12,858 bases of DNA, from contig JACMJD010000641.1 of the NCBI GenBank assembly GCA_014380825.1, forward strand, positions 1 through 12,858. The letters are read 5' to 3'. Source of the stretch: Phycisphaerae bacterium. GTDB lineage: Bacteria > Planctomycetota > Phycisphaerae > Tepidisphaerales > Tepidisphaeraceae. The notes below the pieces were generated by a model that saw nothing but the letters and a program-made list of their open reading frames with translations, was not told the origin of the DNA and made no database searches. Positions 1 to 6,128 of this stretch are shown piece by piece (within the stretch, counting starts at the first letter, position 1; every line of letters starts with the position of its first letter). The position numbers and the translations under genes were made by a program.

Positions 1-354
1 GGCGGTGCGGTGCGGGCAAGGTCACGCCGCGCCGGCTTCGCGGCAGGTCGATGTTTAGACTGCCCGCATGCGGGCCGGCTACACGCGCGCCTCGCCGCGG
101 GCTGCCCCACCGGCGCGCTGGACCAATCCCAACGGCATCAGAGCGACAACGACGAGGGCGGCGCGGACCAGCGACGGCCGTAAGACGCCCGCTCCGACGA
201 ACCCGGAGTCGCGAACTGATGCGATGGACAAATGCCCTCCCGACGTTGAGTGTCGCGATCGTAGCGTGACCGTGGAAGCAACCGAAGGGAAATCGCGTTC
301 AACCCATTAGCCGTTCTCTACGACCCACCGTCAACCAATGACTAACCGCTACCA
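1..354. other. Leader region without a supportable gene
   Basis: I see no convincing gene here. Short open frames at 51-269 and 68-310 encode arginine/proline/alanine-rich low-complexity peptides, typical of chance frames in GC-rich DNA. A frame open from the left edge ends at TAG 56-58 and could be the last residues of an upstream plus-strand gene, but it is too short to judge. A perfect 14-bp palindrome lies at 62-75, just after that stop; it has no following T-run, so I do not call it a terminator. No tRNA or rRNA signature was recognised. Confidence 0.5.
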
Positions 355-363
355 ATGCATTTC

Positions 364-392
364 TTGACACCTTTTCCGGCCTCTGCTAACGT
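364..392 (+). promoter_or_regulatory. Candidate sigma70-type promoter for the hypothetical gene
   Basis: A perfect TTGACA (364-369) is followed after exactly 17 nt by TAACGT (387-392), which keeps the T, A and final T of the TATAAT consensus. Transcription would start near 399. The site lies downstream of the first ATG (355) of the frame that becomes the hypothetical gene, which argues that translation starts later. The -35 match is strong and the -10 is mediocre, so this is a prediction from motif and spacing only. Confidence 0.45.
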
Positions 393-483
393 CCGAACTG
401 GATTGAAGAACTCGCCTAAAGGCATGTTTGCGGCAGAGCCGATGGCCGCTACGCAGGCCCTGAACTGCCCAGGGATTAGCAAC

Positions 484-1650
484 TTGATTTACATCTTTGA
501 TACAACCGGCAATTGTCGCATCGACCGGGGTCGCACAGACGGGGTCGCCAAATCCGTCGCTGCACTCAGACAAAGCTGCGCGCGGCTGACGCTCGGACTG
601 ACGCTGGTTGCGGTCGCTTTCATCGCGCTGGTGACCGCTTCGTTCGCGCACGCCGCGGGTTTGCCGGCCAACGTCGTGCAATCGCTCAGTCCACCGGCGG
701 ACACGATCACCCAGTACATCGCGCAGGCGATGATCGACTTGAAGAGCCCCGACCCCGCGAAGCAACAGGCGGGGCGGGATGCGCTGATCAATTTCGTCGC
801 GCCCGCGCCAAATCCGCCTCAACCGAGCCCGACGTTTATGTCGGTGTATTCGCAGACGCTGAATGCGCAGCTCGCGTCGATCGCGAACGCGCCGGACTTG
901 CGCACTCGCCTGAACGCTGCGATCGCTGTCGCCAAAGTCTCGGAAAAGAACGACAACGAAAAACTCGTGCCGACGATCACCGCGCTGTTGAACGACAAGA
1001 GCGAGGCGGTCGCCATCTGGGGAATGAAGGCGGCGAAGTTTGTCATCCCGCGCGGCGCCGAAGGGGCGAAGCTGATCACGCAGGTTGTCGCTGCGGCACA
1101 GCGGTTCCCATCGAGCACGACAATCGCATATCAGGCGTTGATCAGCGGGCCGGGCCCGAGCGCGCCGGTGATCGATGCCATCCACCTCCTCATGAAGGCT
1201 CGTATCGACTTGTACAACACGGAGATTCCACCGGATCCGCTGGCGGAATTTCCGGCGATGCTCCAACTTGTCGACACGAAATGGTGGAACGCGCAGAACG
1301 CGGCCCAGCAGCAGAAGACGATCCAACTACTGACACATCTGGCGTCGGTGGCTGGACAGCGCGTGGTCTTGAATGACACGGCTGAGAACCGCGATGCGAT
1401 GTCATCGATGATCAAGAAGATCAGTGGAAGCATCGGTGCCATCGCCATCAATACCAACAAGCCCGCGTTGGAAAACAAGATGAACGAACTCACCAAGGGC
1501 TTGGGAAAGACCATGACAGCCCAGCAGATCGCGGCAGTCGGTGCCGGAATGGTCACTGCGATTCGCGCTGAATACTCGACAGTGGGCCCGCCGCCCACGT
1601 TGGCTGCAACAAATCCGGCTCCGGCGACTACTAAAGCTGGTGCGCCGTAG
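484..1650 (+). CDS. Exported helix-rich protein of unknown function
   Basis: I do not recognise the family. From the TTG at 484 the product is 388 residues. A hydrophobic stretch at about residues 36-57, ending in an AHA|AGL signal-peptidase-like site, suggests export after a long basic n-region. The mature part is rich in Ala, Leu and short predicted helices (for example the stretch ending in TALLNDKSEAVAIWGMKAA), resembling HEAT/armadillo-like solenoid proteins; this is only an impression. The last 20 or so residues are a Pro/Ala/Thr-rich tail. Start choice: the frame is open from ATG 355, with further ATGs at 424 and 442. A candidate promoter lies at 364-392, the first ~40 residues look non-coding, and only TTG 484 has a good Shine-Dalgarno (AGGGA at 471-475, 8-nt spacing). 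The gene lies 91 nt upstream of oppA; no terminator is visible between them. The long antisense frame 349-1326 is an arginine-rich shadow. Confidence 0.72.
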   Translation: MIYIFDTTGNCRIDRGRTDGVAKSVAALRQSCARLTLGLTLVAVAFIALVTASFAHAAGLPANVVQSLSPPADTITQYIAQAMIDLKSPDPAKQQAGRDALINFVAPAPNPPQPSPTFMSVYSQTLNAQLASIANAPDLRTRLNAAIAVAKVSEKNDNEKLVPTITALLNDKSEAVAIWGMKAAKFVIPRGAEGAKLITQVVAAAQRFPSSTTIAYQALISGPGPSAPVIDAIHLLMKARIDLYNTEIPPDPLAEFPAMLQLVDTKWWNAQNAAQQQKTIQLLTHLASVAGQRVVLNDTAENRDAMSSMIKKISGSIGAIAINTNKPALENKMNELTKGLGKTMTAQQIAAVGAGMVTAIRAEYSTVGPPPTLAATNPAPATTKAGAP

Positions 1651-1741
1651 TTCTCGTCCGTCCGTTCTGGGCTCGCCTCCTCGCGCATCACCCGCTAGCA
1701 TGGTGGCTTGATTGAGCGAGCTTAATTAGCTGGGGCGAAAC

Positions 1742-3433
1742 ATGAAAAAGACCACGCAACTTGTCGGTATTCTCGCGCTCCTGATCTGCGGCGGCTTCGC
1801 GTCGCTCGCATCGGCGCAGAGCAACAAACCCGAAATCAGCTACATCGATCGCGGCGATATCGGCACGCTCGATCCAAATCGCATGAGCTGGGCGCAGGAT
1901 ATCCGAGTCGGCCAGGCACTGTTCGAAGGGCTGTATTCGACCGATCCGGTCACGTTTAAGCCGGTGCTCGCAACCGCCGACAGCGCGCAGGTGAGCGACG
2001 ACAAACGCGTCTGGACTTTCCACGTCCGCGACAACGCCAAGTGGAGCAACGGCGACAAAGTGACGACCGCCGACTTCGTGTTCGCCTGGCGGCGCATGCT
2101 CGAAGAACCGGGCGGCGATTACACATACCTGCTCGATAAATACATCGTCGGCGCGAAAAAGTATGAGGAAGATTTCGCCGCGTACTTCGAAAACAAGGCC
2201 GCGGGAAAGTCGGCGACAAAGCCCGATTTCAAAACGGTGGGAATCGAGGCGATCGACACCAGCACTCTTCGCGTCACGCTGATCAATCCTTGCACGTACT
2301 TCCCTGATCTGTTGGCGTTCGAGTGTTACTTCCCGACGAACGAGCGCTCGATGGCGCCGTTCCGTGAAGAGGATGCCAAGACAGGTCGGGTCACCTACAA
2401 CGGCGCCTGGGCGACGCCGCCGAATCTGGTGACCAACGGCGCGTACATGCTCACATCGTGGCAACTGCGGCGCGGCATGAAGCTGTCGCCGAATCCTCAT
2501 TACTGGGACATTGCCAACGTCAAGAACGGCGGCGTAAACGTCGTTGTCGCCGAAGAGCCGCTCACGCAGCTTCGGAAATTTGACGCGCGCGAAGTGGATA
2601 TCCTCGCGGAAATGGTCGGCGAGCTGGCCGCCAACATGAAGGCTCAGGGTCGCAAGGACATTCACATCGATCCGAGCTTCGGCACGTATTTCTACACGTT
2701 CCTTTGCAGCGAGAAACTCCCCGACGGCACGCCCAACCCGTTCCACGATGTGCGCGTTCGCCAGGCGTTTGCGACGGCGATCGAGAAAGAGCCGATCGTC
2801 AAGAACATCACCAAGGCCGGCGAACCGGTGACGGATGTATATGTGCCGACTGGAATTTTCCCCGGCTACAAAACGCCGGTCGGACACAAATTTGATCTGA
2901 AGAAAGCTCGCGCGCTGATGAAGGAAGCCGGCTTTCCGGCCGGGAAAAACTTCCCGCAGATTAAGCTCACGTTCAACACCGAAGGCGGCGAGCACAAGGC
3001 GATCGCGGAGTACGTCGCCAATCAGTGGCAGAAAAATCTCAACGTTAAAATCGATCTTGAGGGCGTCGAGATCAAGCAGTTTCAGCAGCGCCTGCACAAC
3101 AAAGAATACGCGGTTGGCCGTGCAAGCTGGTACGGCGACTACATGGACATCAGCACGTTCACCGACAAATACCTCACCGGCGGCGGCAACAACGACAGCG
3201 CCTGGAGCAACAAGGAATACGACCGCCTCTGCGCCGAAGCCGACAAGGAACCCGACGTGGCCAAGCGACAAGACCTGCTGTTCCAAGCCGAGCAGATCCT
3301 GCTTAACGAAGTTCCGATCATCCCGATGTACAACTACGTCAACAAACTCGCGTACCGCGACGAGATCAAAGGGCTAAACCCGAATCCGCGGAACCAGATG
3401 ATTTTGAAGAACATCTCGATCGAGAAGAAGTGA
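1742..3433 (+). CDS. oppA: Oligopeptide ABC transporter, periplasmic substrate-binding protein
   Basis: This 563-residue protein belongs to the SBP_bac_5 (family 5 extracellular solute-binding) group and would capture peptides in the periplasm for the permeases encoded downstream. Residues 1-25 form a signal peptide (MKK, hydrophobic core 7-20, ASA before Q26). A cysteine lies in the core (C16), but its context LLICGG is a poor lipobox, so a soluble periplasmic protein is more likely than a lipoprotein. Family hallmarks are the TLDPN/ALFEGLY segment (42-65), the WTFHVRDNAKWSNGD...TADFVFAWRRML block (91-120) and the C-terminal YGDYMD...NNDSAWSNKEYD block (464-498). These resemble OppA more than DppA. 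Length is close to typical OppA (~540). The start ATG has only a weak G-rich SD (TGGGG near 1731-1735). It is the first gene of the transporter cluster. The substrate cannot be read from sequence. A long antisense frame (1688-3286) is its shadow. Confidence 0.95.
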   Translation: MKKTTQLVGILALLICGGFASLASAQSNKPEISYIDRGDIGTLDPNRMSWAQDIRVGQALFEGLYSTDPVTFKPVLATADSAQVSDDKRVWTFHVRDNAKWSNGDKVTTADFVFAWRRMLEEPGGDYTYLLDKYIVGAKKYEEDFAAYFENKAAGKSATKPDFKTVGIEAIDTSTLRVTLINPCTYFPDLLAFECYFPTNERSMAPFREEDAKTGRVTYNGAWATPPNLVTNGAYMLTSWQLRRGMKLSPNPHYWDIANVKNGGVNVVVAEEPLTQLRKFDAREVDILAEMVGELAANMKAQGRKDIHIDPSFGTYFYTFLCSEKLPDGTPNPFHDVRVRQAFATAIEKEPIVKNITKAGEPVTDVYVPTGIFPGYKTPVGHKFDLKKARALMKEAGFPAGKNFPQIKLTFNTEGGEHKAIAEYVANQWQKNLNVKIDLEGVEIKQFQQRLHNKEYAVGRASWYGDYMDISTFTDKYLTGGGNNDSAWSNKEYDRLCAEADKEPDVAKRQDLLFQAEQILLNEVPIIPMYNYVNKLAYRDEIKGLNPNPRNQMILKNISIEKK

Positions 3434-3441
3434 TTGCATTG

Positions 3442-3482
3442 TCCCCTCGCCCCGTACTCGGGGAGAGGGCTAGGGTGAGGGG
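3442..3482 (+). repeat. Left arm of 41-bp inverted repeat (REP-like hairpin)
   Basis: This 41-bp sequence is the exact reverse complement of 3869-3909. Within it, CCCTC (3444-3448) and CCCCG (3450-3454) pair with CGGGG (3459-3463) and GAGGG (3465-3469) around a TACT loop, with one G/A mismatch. Each arm is therefore a stable hairpin on its own. It begins 8 nt after the oppA stop codon, where a hairpin could slow 3'-to-5' mRNA decay and raise oppA mRNA relative to the permease genes. Confidence 0.9.
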
Positions 3483-3491
3483 TCTTCGAAA

Positions 3492-3881
3492 ATGCAACGT
3501 CGCGGAATGACGTCTGAGAAATTCGAACAGCTCACATCGTTCGCTCGCAAGATGCGCGCTGAGCTGGCGCCGGCAGAGTCATTGTTGTGGGAGCGATTCA
3601 GAAGTCGCCAGGTCGGCGGATTCAAATGGCGCCGCCAGCAGCCACGCAACGGGTTCGTTACGGATTTCTATTGTCCCGAGTGCAGGCCCGTGCTCGAGCT
3701 CGACGGCGACAGCCACACGGAGTCAGGCGCAGCGACTCGCGATCTTCGACGTACGGCCATCATTGAGCGCGACGGCGCACACGTCATCCGCTTTGTGAAC
3801 ACGGATGTTTTCGATAGTATCGATCTTGTATTGGCAGTAATTCTTGAATGGTGTAATCGCCTGAAAAGCCCCTCACCCTAG
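3492..3881 (+). CDS. DUF559 (Vsr-like) endonuclease-domain protein
   Basis: This 129-residue protein matches the small DUF559 family, related in fold to very-short-patch-repair (Vsr) and other PD-(D/E)XK-type nucleases. The family signature is clear: an N-terminal FARKMRAELAPAESLLWERFRSRQ helix block (17-40), FKWRRQQP (44-51), TDFYC with the candidate metal ligand D58, ELDGDSH with E69, D71 and H75, D84-LRR, and a closing HVIRF strand (97-101). It is about full length for single-domain members. Start: ATG 3492 or ATG 3507 (MTSEKF); neither has a clear SD. The stop codon TAG (3879-3881) and the final SPSP residues lie inside the right inverted-repeat arm, so gene and repeat are physically merged. 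It has no obvious role in peptide transport. Biochemical activity, substrate and any role in moving the cassette are unknown. Confidence 0.9.
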   Translation: MQRRGMTSEKFEQLTSFARKMRAELAPAESLLWERFRSRQVGGFKWRRQQPRNGFVTDFYCPECRPVLELDGDSHTESGAATRDLRRTAIIERDGAHVIRFVNTDVFDSIDLVLAVILEWCNRLKSPSP

Positions 3882-3909
3882 CCCTCTCCCCGAGTACGGG
3901 GCGAGGGGA
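3869..3909 (+). repeat. Right arm of 41-bp inverted repeat
   Basis: This is the exact reverse complement of 3442-3482, with the same internal hairpin at 3882-3907. Its 5' part encodes the C-terminal Ser-Pro residues and the stop codon of the DUF559 gene. Its 3' end, GAGGGGA, lies 9 nt before the oppB start codon. Pairing of the two arms would put the whole nuclease gene in the loop of a 41-bp stem. Confidence 0.9.
3903..3908 (+). promoter_or_regulatory. Repeat-derived ribosome-binding site for oppB
   Basis: GAGGGG at 3903-3908 is the only purine-rich Shine-Dalgarno-like stretch before the oppB ATG (3918), with 9-nt spacing. It lies inside the right arm of the inverted repeat and would be partly buried when that arm folds (the GAGGG of the stem is 3903-3907). 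The inserted element may therefore set the translation rate of oppB. This is inferred from position. Confidence 0.45.
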
Positions 3910-3917
3910 TAAGACGC

Positions 3918-4952
3918 ATGCTTCGCTTCATCACCGGCCGCCTTCTTCAGTTTCCGCTCATCCTGGTGGTGATTTACCTGACGACATTTTTCCTGGCGTG
4001 GGTGGCGCCGGGAAGTCCGTTTGAACGGTCGGACCGCAAGCTCCCGCCGTTGGTTCTTCAATCGCTCAAGGAAAAGTTTCACGCCGAGCACTGGTATACA
4101 TTTCTCGCGTGGTATCCGTATCGAATCGTCGCGCACGGCGATCTGGGGCCGAGCCTGAATTATCCGGAACGGACGGTCAATCAGATCATCGCGTCGCATT
4201 TGCCGGTGTCGATCGCGCTCGGGGCGACGGCGGTGGTGATCGCGCTCATCGGCGGCGTGACGATCGGCACGCTCGCGGCCGTGCGTCGCAACGGGCCGCT
4301 GGATTGGATCAGTCTGAACGTCGCGATGATCGGCATCAGCGTGCCGAGCTTTGTCGCCGCGAGCATCCTCATCGCGATCTTCGCGGTCTGGCCGCCGTGG
4401 TTCAACGTTCCGCCGAGCTGGACGGGTGGGTCGCCGTGGTTTGGCGTGCCGTGGTTCAAGCTACCCAGCAACGGTTGGCCCAGCGGATGGGAATGGAGCC
4501 TCTCCACGATGGGGCAGTACATCCGCCACCTGCTCCTGCCATCGCTCGCGTTGTCGCTGTTGCCGATGGCGTACATCACGCGCCTGACTCGTGTATCGAT
4601 GATCGATGTGCTGGGCAGCGACTACGTCCGCACGGCCCGCGCGAAGGGGCTGAGCAAGCCGTCGGTCATCTGGAAGCACTGCCTGCGCAACGCGATCCTT
4701 CCGGTGGTGAGCTACATCGGTCCGGCGGCCGCGGGCACACTCGTCGGGTCATTCGTTGTCGAGAAGATTTTCAACATTCCCGGACTCGGGACGTTTTTCG
4801 TGACAAGCGTGCAGAACCGCGATCAGCCGCTGATCCTCGGAACGGTGCTGGTTTATTCAACCCTGCTGTTGGCGATGAATTTGCTCGTCGACATCAGCTA
4901 CGGGTTTATCGATCCGCGCATTGATGTGACGGCGACGAGGCAGGAAGCGTGA
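3918..4952 (+). CDS. oppB: Peptide ABC transporter permease, OppB type (set 1)
   Basis: This 344-residue inner-membrane protein has the binding-protein-dependent transport permease (BPD_transp_1) architecture of the OppB/DppB branch. TM1 is at about 8-30, followed by a periplasmic region and core helices at about 98-122, 132-157, 200-222, 262-283 and 304-327. The cytoplasmic EAA loop that docks on the ATPases is well preserved at about 235-256 (DYVRTARAKGL...KHCLRNAILP), and the C-terminal YGFIDPRI motif is present. A loop at about 158-193 carries eight tryptophans with many prolines and glycines. ATG 3918 is the first start after the DUF559 cassette, whose right arm provides the only SD-like sequence. 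It should pair with the following OppC to form one translocation pore. Confidence 0.94.
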   Translation: MLRFITGRLLQFPLILVVIYLTTFFLAWVAPGSPFERSDRKLPPLVLQSLKEKFHAEHWYTFLAWYPYRIVAHGDLGPSLNYPERTVNQIIASHLPVSIALGATAVVIALIGGVTIGTLAAVRRNGPLDWISLNVAMIGISVPSFVAASILIAIFAVWPPWFNVPPSWTGGSPWFGVPWFKLPSNGWPSGWEWSLSTMGQYIRHLLLPSLALSLLPMAYITRLTRVSMIDVLGSDYVRTARAKGLSKPSVIWKHCLRNAILPVVSYIGPAAAGTLVGSFVVEKIFNIPGLGTFFVTSVQNRDQPLILGTVLVYSTLLLAMNLLVDISYGFIDPRIDVTATRQEA

Positions 4953-4982
4953 GTATTGCTCCCGGCGGCTCTCGCGGAGAGC

Positions 4983-5063
4983 TGTCATTCCGAGCGAAGC
5001 GAGGAATCTCGGGAAGCGAAACCCGTTGGCATCCCGAGATTCCTCGCTGCGCTCGGAATGACA
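4983..5063 (+). repeat. 32-bp inverted repeat hairpin between oppB and oppC
   Basis: Arms 4983-5014 and 5032-5063 are reverse complements at 31 of 32 positions (single mismatch in the GCGAAGCG/CGCTGCGC part) with a 17-nt loop at 5015-5031. The TGTCATTCCGAGCGAAGCGA type of arm resembles a repeat I recall from many bacterial genomes, where it is often mis-annotated as protein with HSERSEESR-like peptides. A smaller 6-bp hairpin (4968-4982) precedes it. There is no T-run, so it is more likely a REP-like or miniature inverted-repeat element than an intrinsic terminator. It shares no sequence with the 41-bp repeat. It ends 6 nt before the SD-like GGTGA of oppC. Confidence 0.9.
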
Positions 5064-5081
5064 TGGCCCGGTGATCACCAC

Positions 5082-6098
5082 ATGACTGATATTTCAGCCA
5101 CAACCATCGCCCCCGATGCCGACGTGCGTGGTCGCATGGCAAGCGAGAAGCCGGATCACGTCTGGCGACGGTTGCTCCACAACGGTCGGTTCCTCGTTGG
5201 CGGCGGGATGCTGCTGCTGATTCTCGGCACGTGCATCGTCTCCCTGTACTGGACCGGGCGTGAATCGCTCGGCCTTGACGAAGACGGCTATCCGATCACC
5301 AATCCGTACTACTTCGACGCGCAAGACTCAACGAAGGCCGAGCAGAAGCCTTCGCTTGACGAGCTCACCGCCTGGTTCGGCACCGATCGCCACGGCCGAT
5401 CGATGCTCATGCGATGTTTGTATGGCGGAACGGTCAGCCTGGAGATCGGCGCGGCGGCGGCGCTCGTGGCGGTCGTGCTCGGCGTGAGCGTCGGGTTGAT
5501 CGCTGGTTATCGCGGCGGATGGACTGACGCGCTGCTCATGCGCACGGTCGACATCATGTACGGCCTGCCTTACGTCCTGTTAATCATCCTCTTCAAAATC
5601 GCGCTGGAAGAACCGTTGAGCAAGTTGTTCACGGACGCGTCGATCGCAAATCGCGCCGTGCTGTTCATGGCGATCGGACTAGTCAGCTGGCTGACCATGG
5701 CCCGCGTCGTGCGCGGACAAGTTCTGTCACTTCGTGGACAACCCTTTATCGAAGCTTGTCGCGCGATCGGGTTGCCAAGCTGGCGCATCTTCCTGTTCCA
5801 TTTGCTGCCTAATATTGTGGGCCCGATCATCGTGTACGCGACGCTGACCGTGCCGCAGGCGATCCTGAGCGAATCGTTCCTGAGCTTTCTCGGAATCGGC
5901 ATTCAGGCGCCGATGCCAACCTGGGGCTCGCTCGCCGCCGAAGGACTCACGCCGGCGTTTCTGGAGTTCAACCCAAGCTGGTGGATGCTGCTGTTTCCGT
6001 GTACTCTTCTGGCCTTGACGCTGCTGAGCTTAAACTTCGTCGGCGACGGGTTGAGAGACCTCTTCGACCCGAAGCGCGGCGAAGCCGCGAAGCTCTGA
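5082..6098 (+). CDS. oppC: Peptide ABC transporter permease, OppC type (set 1)
   Basis: This 338-residue permease is the OppC/DppC partner of the preceding OppB. It has a cytoplasmic N-terminus, TM1 at about 37-57, a periplasmic stretch to about 98, the family motif GTDRHGRSMLMRCLYG (100-115), core helices at about 117-143, 152-173, 190-210, 244-272 and 302-320, and the EAA loop at about 220-243 (PFIEACRAIGL...FHLLPN). Start choice: the frame is open from TTG 4956, but those 42 extra residues are the translated inverted repeat (HSERSEESRE and similar), so they are artefactual. ATG 5082, with GGTGA (5070-5074) 7 nt upstream, gives the normal OppC N-terminus. The gap to oppB is 129 nt, 81 of which are the hairpin element. 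Confidence 0.94.
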   Translation: MTDISATTIAPDADVRGRMASEKPDHVWRRLLHNGRFLVGGGMLLLILGTCIVSLYWTGRESLGLDEDGYPITNPYYFDAQDSTKAEQKPSLDELTAWFGTDRHGRSMLMRCLYGGTVSLEIGAAAALVAVVLGVSVGLIAGYRGGWTDALLMRTVDIMYGLPYVLLIILFKIALEEPLSKLFTDASIANRAVLFMAIGLVSWLTMARVVRGQVLSLRGQPFIEACRAIGLPSWRIFLFHLLPNIVGPIIVYATLTVPQAILSESFLSFLGIGIQAPMPTWGSLAAEGLTPAFLEFNPSWWMLLFPCTLLALTLLSLNFVGDGLRDLFDPKRGEAAKL

Positions 6099-6128
6099 TG
6101 ACCCATGCCTTGCGGAGGCTGAGGTTCG

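Larger units (their letters stand above)
3442..3909 (+). mobile_element. DUF559 nuclease cassette bounded by 41-bp inverted repeats
   Basis: A 468-bp unit begins and ends with perfect 41-bp inverted repeats (3442-3482 and 3869-3909) and carries one gene, a DUF559 endonuclease-like protein. It sits between oppA and oppB in operon orientation. Removing 3442-3909 in silico leaves oppA stop and oppB ATG only 16 nt apart, a normal operon spacing, so it looks like an insertion into a pre-existing junction. I see no target-site duplication next to the arms. The arm sequence (core CCTCACCCTAGCCCTCTCC) resembles a repeat I recall beside DUF559 genes in many unrelated bacteria; that is memory, not a search result. 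Whether the unit moves by itself is inference. Confidence 0.7.

Noticed and set aside
62..75. Palindrome GCCCGCATGCGGGC as terminator or operator
   Set aside because: No T-run and no confident flanking gene; a 14-bp palindrome in GC-rich DNA is weak evidence alone.
349..1326. Antisense open frame (325 codons) opposite the hypothetical exported protein
   Set aside because: Extremely arginine-rich low-complexity product. The plus-strand frame has a signal-like segment, a sensible composition and a candidate promoter.
1696..1727. Promoter for oppA in the 91-nt gap (TTGATT, TTAATT)
   Set aside because: The two hexamers are only 8 nt apart and no other pair has suitable spacing, so I do not call a promoter.
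1688..3286. Long antisense open frame (532 codons) opposite oppA
   Set aside because: It exactly shadows an unambiguous SBP_bac_5 gene, and its Arg/Val-rich composition reflects GC-rich codon bias; no motif or ribosome-binding site supports it.
3442..3909. CRISPR-like or toxin-antitoxin interpretation of the DUF559 region
   Set aside because: Only two repeat copies, inverted rather than direct, with no spacer array; a single nuclease-like gene without an antitoxin-sized partner.
4983..5063. Intrinsic terminator between oppB and oppC
   Set aside because: Strong stem but no T-run after it, and oppC follows at once on the same strand; a repeat element is the better reading.
4956..5081. N-terminal extension of OppC from TTG 4956
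   Set aside because: The extra residues are the translated inverted repeat (HSERSEESRE-type peptides); ATG 5082 with GGTGA gives the normal family N-terminus.
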